Origin: Thermoplasmata archaeon
GTDB lineage: Archaea; Thermoplasmatota; Thermoplasmata; Methanomassiliicoccales; Methanomethylophilaceae
Reading direction: 5' to 3'
Length of the DNA stretch: 39,749 nt
Assembly (NCBI GenBank): GCA_015063235.1
Contig: SUSW01000031.1
Location: 1-39,749 of the forward strand
In this document: positions 1 to 7,568 of the stretch, one piece after another
How positions within the stretch are numbered: position 1 is the first letter of the stretch
Layout: each line of letters opens with the position of its first letter
Made by a program: the position numbers and the translations under genes
The notes under the pieces: model-generated
Databases searched by the model: none
What the model was told of the DNA's origin: nothing
Seen by the model: the letters and a program-made list of their open reading frames with translations, nothing else

Positions 1-123
1 AAGGTCCGTACGAGCGTAGCGAGGCCCGGACCGTCCTTTCTGAACTTGTACGTAGTGCAATCGCCGCGGAGCAGACGATTGCACACGTGCAGATTTACCC
101 ACTTAAAAGTGTCTAGAACCTAT
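1..123. other. Contig-edge segment with two strong hairpins
   Basis: This stretch does not look like part of the substrate-binding protein that follows, although the same frame stays open through it. It holds two perfect inverted repeats: GGTCCG (3-8) with CGGACC (27-32), and GTGCAATCG (55-63) with CGATTGCAC (76-84). No tRNA or rRNA is recognisable. It may be a transcribed structured element, a repeat at a rearrangement point, or an assembly artefact at the contig end. The function is unknown. Confidence 0.4.
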
Positions 124-129
124 AATTTG

Positions 130-831
130 AACATTATCAAGCTCCCGATGAACAGGACTGTTGACGGAATCACATGGGAAGACACCATGATCACTCTCGG
201 TGCGATGTGTAACCTCCAGGACAAGACCTCTGCATACATTAAGTACACCGAGAAGGTTGATGCGGCGATTGACAAAGCAATAGCCGATGCAGATGTGGGA
301 ACAAAGACATACATTATGCCTTACACTGCACCAGGATACGATTTGAACCCAATGTATGTCGATGCACACGGATCCGGAACCGTCCTCATGGCAGATGTCT
401 ACACAATCGAGAAGCTCCCTCTTTCCAGTGCAGTTAGTGTTGTAACCGCAGACGGATTCGATGCAGTCGAAGCAGAGACAATCATCAAGTACAATCCCAA
501 CGTCCTTATCATTAGTTCGTTCGGATATGCATCTTCTAAGAGCATGACTCAGGAACAGTACATTGATCATTTCGAGGATATCGCAGAGATATTCGAGAGC
601 ATGGGCTACACTGGAGAAATCTACGGTATTGCATTCGAGAACTGTACTATGGCAGGTTCAGCATTCCTGCTCACTCTTGCTTCTATGATCTGGGAAGATG
701 CATTCAGCGAAAGTGAGGCTTGGGCTCTGATGTACGAGTACTATCACAATTTCACCAATTACAAGGGAACCCTGGACGATCTTAAGGATTCTAAATTCGC
801 CGTCTGGGAATATTCTTACTTGGACTATTGA
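130..831 (+). CDS. Periplasmic-binding-protein-type ABC transporter substrate-binding protein, 5' truncated
   Basis: This is the C-terminal part (about 230 residues) of an extracytoplasmic solute-binding protein of the cobalamin/iron-siderophore class (BtuF/FepB-like fold). It would capture the ligand outside the cell for the permease and ATPase encoded next. The recognisable protein begins near position 130, at residues IIKLPMNRTVDGITWEDT. The signal peptide and N-terminal lobe are absent, whereas whole proteins of this family are usually 350-400 residues. The frame stays open to the left edge but that sequence does not look like this family, so the gene was cut by a rearrangement or by the assembly. 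It ends with TGA and is followed by a hairpin and then by fecCD in the same direction. The ligand cannot be read from the sequence. Confidence 0.75.
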   Translation, partial: NIIKLPMNRTVDGITWEDTMITLGAMCNLQDKTSAYIKYTEKVDAAIDKAIADADVGTKTYIMPYTAPGYDLNPMYVDAHGSGTVLMADVYTIEKLPLSSAVSVVTADGFDAVEAETIIKYNPNVLIISSFGYASSKSMTQEQYIDHFEDIAEIFESMGYTGEIYGIAFENCTMAGSAFLLTLASMIWEDAFSESEAWALMYEYYHNFTNYKGTLDDLKDSKFAVWEYSYLDY

Positions 832-840
832 GTGAATAAA

Positions 841-854
841 GGCCCTTCGGGGCC
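841..854 (+). terminator. Hairpin with TTCG loop between substrate-binding protein and permease genes
   Basis: GGCCC-TTCG-GGGCC forms a perfect 5-bp GC-rich stem with a stable TTCG tetraloop. It starts nine bases after the stop codon and is followed by an AT-rich stretch. It could act as an attenuator that makes the binding protein more abundant than the membrane components, or it could stabilise the 3' end of the first cistron. Confidence 0.5.
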
Positions 855-871
855 ACCATTTATTTGATAAC

Positions 872-2011
872 ATGTCTGAAAATAAGCTAGAAGACGACCA
901 CATTCTTAGTGCTGATGTTGTTAATTCAGTAAAAGATTGGAACACAGACTATTCTAACGATGCGATGTTTGCAGACACCGTTAAGGATTTCAATTCATCT
1001 ATAATGAAGAAATTCATTTTCATCGCGTTCTTCTTAGTTGTGATAATTGTTGTTACCAGTATCGCCATTACAGTTGGTGCCGTGGACATCGGTTTCTTCG
1101 AGGTTTATGAAATTATATGGCAGCACCTCACTAACAATGTCGTCTCAGATTATGATTACATTGTTTTCGAGATGAGGCTACCGAGAGTAGTTGCAGGTAT
1201 AATTGCTGGTGCAGGTCTAGCAATATGCGGAGTTATAATGCAGAGTGTTCTGAAAAACCCGTTGGCCGACCCCTATACCACAGGTGTGTCCTCAGGAGCA
1301 TCCTTCGGAGCAGTTATTGCCATGACCCTTGGTTTCACCGCAGCATTCGGCAGTAACTCGCTTGTCATTCTTGCTTTCGCATTTTCGCTCGTACCCACGA
1401 TGGTCATCGCAATGATGTCTAGATTCGCTAATGCTTCGCCGACTACAGTTATCATGGCCGGTATAGGCATAATGTACATTTTCAACGCCGTTACAACAGT
1501 TCTGATGCTTTGGGCGGATTCAAGTGCCCTCAACCAGATATTCTACTGGCAGACAGGATCCTTGGCTCTTGTTAAAGGTTGGGAATCGATACCGGTGATG
1601 TTCGCGGTTGTACTCTTCGGCATACTGATTTCGATGTTTATATCAGGTAAACTGAACGTTCTTGCAACAGGCGATGATAGTGCAAAGGCACTAGGAATCA
1701 ACGCAGACAGGATGAGGCTGCTGTGTCTAGTTCTTACAGGCATAGTCAGTGCTGCAATCGTCAGTTATACCGGCCTCATCGGATTCGTCGGATTGGTTAC
1801 TCCTCACATAGTAAGGATGTTCATCGGTGCTGACAACAGATACCTTGTTCCCGCTTCCGCTATATTCGGAGCTGCCCTTATGATTGTAGCTGACGTTATT
1901 GGAAGAGTAATCATATATCCTTCCGCTCTGCCAGTCGGAGTTGTAATGTCATTCATTGGCGGTCCCATTTTCCTTTGGATGGTTATAAAGCGTAACAGCA
2001 GTGCGTGGTGA
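872..2011 (+). CDS. FecCD-family ABC transporter permease (iron/cobamide uptake)
   Basis: This is a 379-residue integral membrane permease of the BtuC/FecCD family, the channel subunit of an importer for iron complexes, cobamides or related ligands. Family hallmarks are visible: the RLPRVVAGIIAGAGLA segment near residue 107, QSVLKNPLADPYTTGVSSGA (about 128-147), and the GLIGFVGLVTPHIVRM cytoplasmic segment (about 295-310) that contacts the ATPase. About ten hydrophobic helices follow a first one at residues 47-70. The hydrophilic, acidic N-terminal extension of about 45 residues is longer than in typical FecCD proteins. The gene ends two bases before the ATPase start, consistent with one operon. 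Confidence 0.93.
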   Translation: MSENKLEDDHILSADVVNSVKDWNTDYSNDAMFADTVKDFNSSIMKKFIFIAFFLVVIIVVTSIAITVGAVDIGFFEVYEIIWQHLTNNVVSDYDYIVFEMRLPRVVAGIIAGAGLAICGVIMQSVLKNPLADPYTTGVSSGASFGAVIAMTLGFTAAFGSNSLVILAFAFSLVPTMVIAMMSRFANASPTTVIMAGIGIMYIFNAVTTVLMLWADSSALNQIFYWQTGSLALVKGWESIPVMFAVVLFGILISMFISGKLNVLATGDDSAKALGINADRMRLLCLVLTGIVSAAIVSYTGLIGFVGLVTPHIVRMFIGADNRYLVPASAIFGAALMIVADVIGRVIIYPSALPVGVVMSFIGGPIFLWMVIKRNSSAW

Positions 2012-2012
2012 T

Positions 2013-2819
2013 ATGATGGTCGATATAGAAATTCATGATGTTGATTTTGGTTATGACGAATCACATATCGTCCTTCATAATATCAATCTGGAGATTCATG
2101 AGCCCGGTCTTTATTGTATAATAGGCCCCAACGGAGTAGGAAAATCCACCATGGTTAAGTGCGTCAGTAAGATCATATCTCCTCTGAAAGGCTCTGTAAT
2201 ACTGGATGGGCAGGATGTTGCCGAAATGACCCATAAGGATGTCGCATTCAAGGTCGGTTTCGTCCCAGCATTCTCCCAGGATGCTTTTTCGATGTCTGTG
2301 ATCAACACCATCCTGGTGGGCAGATACAATCATCAGAAATGGGGTTCCCGCCAAAAGGATCTGGAAATGGTGTACAAGACCATGAAGCTTCTGCACATAG
2401 AGAATCTGGCGAACAGAAGTTACAACGCATTGTCTGCAGGACAGCATCAGAAGGTATCCATTGCCAGAGGTCTGGTTCAAGAGACTGAGGTTCTGATCCT
2501 TGATGAACCCACAGCGAATTTGGATGTCAAATACCAGGTGTATGTGATGGAGATGCTCAGAGCGATAGCCATTGAAAAGAACATGGTCATTATGACCATC
2601 TGCCACGACCTCAATATCACCTCCAAGTATGCACATCAGGTGATAATGCTTGCCAGACCTGGGAAGATACATGCCGTCGGTAAGCCTGAGGATGTACTCA
2701 CTGTTGAGAATATCCGTGAAGTCTATGGTATCAACTGCAGAGTCTACACGGATGAAGAAACCAAGAAACCTTACGTCATATTAGGTTCTGCGATAATAGG
2801 TATGGCAGAGGACTACTAA
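2013..2819 (+). CDS. ABC transporter ATP-binding protein of the FecCD-type importer
   Basis: This is a cytoplasmic ABC ATPase of 268 residues that powers the importer encoded upstream. It carries a Walker A motif (GPNGVGKST, about residues 37-45), an ABC signature written ALSAGQHQKVSIARG (a variant of LSGGQ), Walker B (VLILDEPTANLD) and the H-loop histidine in TICHDLN. I chose the ATG at 2013, directly after the fecCD stop; a second ATG follows at 2016, and a GTG at 2001 inside fecCD is possible but less likely. A perfect hairpin follows the TAA stop, so this gene closes the operon. The substrate is probably an iron complex or a cobamide. Confidence 0.93.
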   Translation: MMVDIEIHDVDFGYDESHIVLHNINLEIHEPGLYCIIGPNGVGKSTMVKCVSKIISPLKGSVILDGQDVAEMTHKDVAFKVGFVPAFSQDAFSMSVINTILVGRYNHQKWGSRQKDLEMVYKTMKLLHIENLANRSYNALSAGQHQKVSIARGLVQETEVLILDEPTANLDVKYQVYVMEMLRAIAIEKNMVIMTICHDLNITSKYAHQVIMLARPGKIHAVGKPEDVLTVENIREVYGINCRVYTDEETKKPYVILGSAIIGMAEDY

Positions 2820-2829
2820 ACACCAAATA

Positions 2830-2847
2830 GGCGGTCTGGTGACCGCC
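2830..2847 (+). terminator. Operon-end hairpin
   Basis: GGCGGTC-TGGT-GACCGCC is a perfect 7-bp stem with a 4-nt loop, 10 bases after the ATPase stop codon. It is followed by a pyrimidine-rich, AT-rich stretch, so it is a plausible terminator or 3' stabiliser. Confidence 0.6.
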
Positions 2848-2893
2848 ATAAACCTATATTCTTCTCATTCATACGCCTTAATAGGAAAAACTT

Positions 2894-3514
2894 ATGGAAT
2901 TCATGACTTTGGATGAGCTACCTGTGGACGAAATCTATGTCCTGGATACAGAGACTACCGGATTGTACGGCGCGCCTAGGGATGTGGTAGTCGATGTCGG
3001 CATCACCAAAGTCTCCCTACGCAAAGGGATTGTGGAGGATGCATACTCATCCGTATTGGGATATGATGTTAGCCAATGGGACGAGTACCGCCGTACAGCT
3101 TGGATATTCGAGAATACCGACATGACTCTGGAAATGGTCGAAAATGCTCCGGATGCTATGGGTGTAATCGAAGAAGTGCGCAGACTACTGAAAGGGAAGA
3201 ACGTTACCACGTACAACATCCGCTATGACTTGGATCAGTTCCTCTATCAAGAGCCTTGGAATATGAGAGGTCTTTTCACTCAGTGCAACGACATTATGCT
3301 CGCTGCAATGGATGTCTGCAAACTCCCCAGTCAGTATTACGGGAGGGAATATAGGTTCCCGAAGCTGGATTACGCCTATGAGCACATTGTAGAGGGGGAT
3401 CCTGCAGGAATTCACGGTAAGCAGGACCATCGTGCCCTATCTGATGCAAGGATGGCCTCCTATCTTATGATCAAAATGTTCCGGGACAAGACATACAAAC
3501 CCCTATTCAGTTGA
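2894..3514 (+). CDS. DEDDh 3'-5' exonuclease (DnaQ/RNase T superfamily)
   Basis: This 206-residue protein carries the three exonuclease motifs: Exo I LDTETTG (D18, E20), Exo II TYNIRYDLDQF (about 107-117) and Exo III with HGKQDHRALSDARMAS, which supplies the histidine and last aspartate. It should therefore be a metal-dependent 3'-5' exonuclease on DNA or RNA. No polymerase domain is attached, so it is a stand-alone enzyme. It has a decayed paralogue in this window (13172-13699), with which it shares the layout around EPW in the second motif region. The gene stands after the transporter operon terminator and before the MATE gene. Confidence 0.88.
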   Translation: MEFMTLDELPVDEIYVLDTETTGLYGAPRDVVVDVGITKVSLRKGIVEDAYSSVLGYDVSQWDEYRRTAWIFENTDMTLEMVENAPDAMGVIEEVRRLLKGKNVTTYNIRYDLDQFLYQEPWNMRGLFTQCNDIMLAAMDVCKLPSQYYGREYRFPKLDYAYEHIVEGDPAGIHGKQDHRALSDARMASYLMIKMFRDKTYKPLFS

Positions 3515-3568
3515 TTTATAACTTGTAAACCTATCCGCCATTGTATCGGTGAATGGGGGGTTGATGCG

Positions 3569-4942
3569 TTGCTATTCGCGAAATCTGATCCAGAAAAGGA
3601 TACGGCCATAATGCTAGGCGATCCCAAGAAAGCAATCTTCGTCACAGTCCTCCCGTTCCTGATCTCCATACTTGTCGGTCAGATAAACATGGTGGCCGAC
3701 GTCATGTGGTGCTCGGGGCTGGGTTCGGATGACGTCAGTGCGATCCAGATAGTCTCACCGATATACTGGGTGGTCTTCGATGTAGGTCTCGGTATAGGGC
3801 TGGGCGCCAACGTCATAATATCCCGCCGTATCGGCGAGGGCAATAGGGTCGGTGCACAGAGTATCATCTCGCAAGGTACTGTTCTAGCCGTCGTAATCGC
3901 TGCAGTTCTGGCGCCTTTGTTGTACTTCCTGATTGCTCCTATGATGTCTTGGATGGGGGCCCCGGAGCTCACGGAGATGAGCGAATCCTACATGCTGCCA
4001 ATATTGGCATGCAATATTTTCCAGGTCCTGTCCCCAACACTTTCCGGATTCCTAAGGGGCGAGGGTGCCGCCAAGAAGTCCAACTACTCCCTTATGGTCG
4101 GTACAGTAGTCAATATCATCCTGGATCCCATCTTGATATACGGTCTCGGACTAGGTGTTCAGGGTGCGGGCATTGCTACCGCCATATCATTCATAATCAA
4201 CACCTTGGTGATGATCTCCCTGTACTATGCCGGAAGGACCACCCTGAAGATGACCTTCAAAGGATTCAGAATCGTTGTCGATGATATGAAGGAGATCATG
4301 TTCATCGGGTTCCCGAAGATGCTGGAGATGTTCTTCATGGACATATTGGACGCAGCGAACCGGGTATTCCTGATACAATGCGGAGGCGTAGATGCCGTGA
4401 CCCTATTCTCCGTACCGTTCCGTCTGCTGATGCTAGCCGCCATGCTCCCAAACTCCTTCGCTTTGGCCCTGACACCAGTCGCCTCCGCCAATATCGGTGC
4501 CAAGAGACCAGACAAGTCGGTGACGGCATATTATGTATGCCTGAAATCCATCATCGTACTCTCCGGGGTATTGCTTGCAGTATACCTGATCTTTGCAGAT
4601 TTCCTCATCATACCGTTCATTCAGTCCGAATCGATGGCAATTCTGGAGCCTGGTCTGGTCGACATAGTTAGAATAGATGCATTCATGATACCGGCGATTG
4701 GGATATCCTTTGTCTGCAATGCGATGTTCCAATCGATGAGGCGCCCGATGCTTTCGCTGATAATGACGGTCATGCGTACCGGGCTGACCACCGTTGCATT
4801 CGCCCTTCTCTGCACCACGACCGTTGATTATATGTGCATAGGTATGGTGGCGATTGCGATCATTGCAGCGGCCCTGTCATATCTGATGGTGAGGGTCAGC
4901 ATGAAGAACATGATGAAGAGATATTCGGCAGCACCTGCCTGA
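3569..4942 (+). CDS. MATE-family multidrug/sodium antiporter
   Basis: This is a 457-residue membrane protein with about twelve hydrophobic helices in two MATE repeats. Visible family features are the start of helix 1 (VLPFLISILVGQINMVADVM), GLGIGLGANVIISRRIGEGN, and SPTLSGFLRGEGAAKKSN. It most resembles the NorM/DinF-type exporters that expel cationic or organic compounds using a sodium or proton gradient. A TTG start at 3569 preceded by a G-rich stretch fits best; an internal ATG at 3611 would remove 14 residues. It converges with the P-type ATPase gene with only two bases between them. Confidence 0.9.
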   Translation: MLFAKSDPEKDTAIMLGDPKKAIFVTVLPFLISILVGQINMVADVMWCSGLGSDDVSAIQIVSPIYWVVFDVGLGIGLGANVIISRRIGEGNRVGAQSIISQGTVLAVVIAAVLAPLLYFLIAPMMSWMGAPELTEMSESYMLPILACNIFQVLSPTLSGFLRGEGAAKKSNYSLMVGTVVNIILDPILIYGLGLGVQGAGIATAISFIINTLVMISLYYAGRTTLKMTFKGFRIVVDDMKEIMFIGFPKMLEMFFMDILDAANRVFLIQCGGVDAVTLFSVPFRLLMLAAMLPNSFALALTPVASANIGAKRPDKSVTAYYVCLKSIIVLSGVLLAVYLIFADFLIIPFIQSESMAILEPGLVDIVRIDAFMIPAIGISFVCNAMFQSMRRPMLSLIMTVMRTGLTTVAFALLCTTTVDYMCIGMVAIAIIAAALSYLMVRVSMKNMMKRYSAAPA

Positions 4943-4944
4943 GA

Positions 4945-7548
4945 TCACTCATCTTCACCTACGTTTACTACGTCGCCCTTGGTATATTCCTTCTGCAGTT
5001 TCTCAAGATATTTCTTCTCGACCCTGTCGACCAGCATACCAAGGATCTCTCTCTTGACCAGGAATATGATCAAGAAGAACGCGACCACGGTCAAGGTCAC
5101 GACTACGAAGAATATTTCCGGAGGAAGCATGGCCATACCGAGGATGGTGGCTATTGCCGGGACGAAGGTATACATTGCGGCGATGGCAAGCAGTACGAGT
5201 ACCACCAGTATGACGGGGAGTATCCTTTTGTTGGTCTCGCCGTTGACCGAGAGGAACTTGTAACGGGGACAGACTATGAGGAGCTGCAACGTACCAATGC
5301 ATGTGGCAAACAGCACCATAGAGGATCTGGCTACGATCTCGGCTTTAGTGGACAGTGCATCATAAGGTGCATCCGACGACCAAACGAGGAATGTCTCGAC
5401 TATCTCCTGGACGTTCTTACCGAGAACATCCTGCAGAGGGATGAGATAGTCATAGCTCATCGGGGGGATGATTCCATTCATCGTAAACATATAGACGAAC
5501 CCATAGACAAGCAGGGAGCATGTCCCTATGGTTAAAGCAGACGGAATGATAAAACGCAGCACATCCGGCAGGATGAGCTCCTTATTGTTATCCGGTTTGG
5601 CGAAAATCGTCATGAAGAACGCGATTACACTGACAGACATGAAAGCGTAGAAGGAATTCTGTATCGGAAGCATCGGGATTCTTCCTAAGAACAGGTAGAG
5701 GACTATGAACATGATTGCCAAGACCAGATTCCTGGAAAGATATACCTTCAGAATGTCCCTGACACCTGATACTGTCCTTCTGCCTTCGATAAGGGCTTTG
5801 GGCAGAGCAGAGAAGTTGTCGTTGACAAGGATCATATCGGCCACTCCTCTTGCAGCTCCTGAGCCTGATTCGAGAGCCACTCCAACCTGGGCGGATTTGA
5901 TGGGTTTGACATCGTTGACTCCGTCACCGATCATGGCAACATACCTGTTGTTACGCTTCAGGACTTCTATGACCTTCTCCTTGTTCTCAGGTTTCATCCT
6001 TCCGAAGATGTTGGTCTTCAGGATGACGTCGTCAAGCTGTTCATCTGGGAGCTTATCGAGCTCGGGACCGGAGATTATCCTCCTCTCGCCGGGGAGGTTA
6101 GCTAATCTAAACAGTGCATCTACGGTGACAGGATCGTCTCCGGAGATGACCTTGAGCTCCATGCCGTTCTGAAGGAATATATCGATTGTCTCCCTGCAGT
6201 CGGCCCTGACCACATCCCTGATGGATATGACGGATATGGGTTTCAGATCCCCGAAGACATATTCCTCTCCGTTCATGAAGGGGATGTCGTTGCAGGAACA
6301 GATGACGAGCGTTCTGAACCCCTTCTCGGATTCTTCTGTGATTATCCTCCCTATCTGGTCGGCCTGGTCGCAGTGAGGCTCCAGGACATTCCATGCACCG
6401 GAGTACAGGGTGTATAGGCGGCCGTCATATCTCACCTTCACGGCGCTGAACTTCCTGGCCGAGGAGAACTGTATCTCGTCGATGAGCTCACCCTCGGTCT
6501 TACCGTAATGGTTGATCAGGGCAGTCATGGTCTTGTTCTTGCTTCCGGTCATGGAAGCGAAAAGGCTGATACAGAGGTCGGCTTCAGAATCGTCGACGAT
6601 ATTGTGGGCGGAGTCGAAGACAAGATTGTTGGTTGTTATAGTACCGGTCTTGTCCATGCAAACGGTGTCGACATGGCTGATTGATTCAACGGAATTGAAT
6701 CTCTGAAGAAGAACTCCTGAATCGGCCATTCTGATCGCGGCGATCATGTAGGTGAGTGTGATAAGAAGGAACAGTCCTATCGGTACGATATCAAGACAAA
6801 GGATGAAGATCTCGAGGATGCTGTCAAGGTCTCCCAGGCCAGACAATGTCATACCGCGTATGACCTCGCGGATTACAGACAGTATCATGAGGACGAAGGC
6901 CATTACCATCAGGATTGTGGTAAATGTCTGCGTCTCCATCTGGAGGGGCGTCTTCTTAGAAGTGAATTTCTTTGCGCTCGAGAGCATCTGCGATGCGTAC
7001 GATTCGTGCCCGAATGCGGTGACTATGAAGTATCCTTCACCGGTGATACAGACTGATCCGGAATAGATCTTGTCGCCGGCGTTCTTACGGACTGTAGTGG
7101 ATTCTCCGGTAAGAAGAGCCTCATCCATCTCCAGTGATGTGCACTTAATCAGATCGCCGTCCACCAGAGCCTGTTCTCCGGCACGGATAATGACCAAATC
7201 GTCCTGGACGATGTCCTTTTGATCTATCTGAATCTCTTTTCCGTCACGTACCACCGTTACCTTAGGGCGTGTGAGAAGCGAGATCTTATCCAGACGGTGT
7301 TTGGCACGCATCTCCTGGATTGTGGATATGATCACGTTGATCGTGATGATTCCGGTTGCTGATATCGCGCTGACCAGATTGCCCAGAGCGAGAAGGGCGG
7401 CACCGATTATGAAAAGGATTATATTGAAGGGCGTTACGGCATTCCTGTAGATGATGTCCGCATAGGATCTGCTTGTCTTGACCTCTGTATCATTAACAAG
7501 TCCTTTCGAGCGTCTCTCTTCGACTTCCTTGGTCGTGAGCCCTTCCAT
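4945..7548 (-). CDS. Cation-transporting P-type ATPase (HAD-IC)
   Basis: This 867-residue P-type ATPase shows the actuator motif LTGEST, the phosphorylation motif DKTGTIT with the acceptor at about D299, and the hinge GDGVNDVKPIKSAQVGVA. The fourth helix reads LDIVPIGLFLLITLTYM, so the usual PEGL of calcium pumps is replaced by VPIGL, as in the CtpE-like group of bacterial and archaeal ATPases. There is no N-terminal heavy-metal domain and no CPC motif, so calcium, magnesium or another hard cation is more likely than copper or zinc. The C-terminal part holds about six further helices. The chosen ATG (7548) lies 20 nt after the stop of the AddA-like gene, so it may be transcribed with the addBA operon. 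Confidence 0.88.
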   Translation of the reverse strand: MEGLTTKEVEERRSKGLVNDTEVKTSRSYADIIYRNAVTPFNIILFIIGAALLALGNLVSAISATGIITINVIISTIQEMRAKHRLDKISLLTRPKVTVVRDGKEIQIDQKDIVQDDLVIIRAGEQALVDGDLIKCTSLEMDEALLTGESTTVRKNAGDKIYSGSVCITGEGYFIVTAFGHESYASQMLSSAKKFTSKKTPLQMETQTFTTILMVMAFVLMILSVIREVIRGMTLSGLGDLDSILEIFILCLDIVPIGLFLLITLTYMIAAIRMADSGVLLQRFNSVESISHVDTVCMDKTGTITTNNLVFDSAHNIVDDSEADLCISLFASMTGSKNKTMTALINHYGKTEGELIDEIQFSSARKFSAVKVRYDGRLYTLYSGAWNVLEPHCDQADQIGRIITEESEKGFRTLVICSCNDIPFMNGEEYVFGDLKPISVISIRDVVRADCRETIDIFLQNGMELKVISGDDPVTVDALFRLANLPGERRIISGPELDKLPDEQLDDVILKTNIFGRMKPENKEKVIEVLKRNNRYVAMIGDGVNDVKPIKSAQVGVALESGSGAARGVADMILVNDNFSALPKALIEGRRTVSGVRDILKVYLSRNLVLAIMFIVLYLFLGRIPMLPIQNSFYAFMSVSVIAFFMTIFAKPDNNKELILPDVLRFIIPSALTIGTCSLLVYGFVYMFTMNGIIPPMSYDYLIPLQDVLGKNVQEIVETFLVWSSDAPYDALSTKAEIVARSSMVLFATCIGTLQLLIVCPRYKFLSVNGETNKRILPVILVVLVLLAIAAMYTFVPAIATILGMAMLPPEIFFVVVTLTVVAFFLIIFLVKREILGMLVDRVEKKYLEKLQKEYTKGDVVNVGEDE

Positions 7549-7568
7549 ATTTCTTGAATAGTCAGGTG

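Noticed and set aside
46-129. N-terminal part of the first plus-strand frame
   Set aside because: It has no signal peptide and its sequence is unlike a binding protein, so I treat it as chimeric or non-coding.
2400-2430. Selenocysteine or TGA recoding
   Set aside because: No gene in the window has a TGA inside an otherwise continuous conserved frame; only TAG shows this.
4834-5535. 233-codon plus-strand frame
   Set aside because: It is antisense to the P-type ATPase and overlaps the end of the MATE gene. The composition is unnatural (runs of D, H, E, Y).
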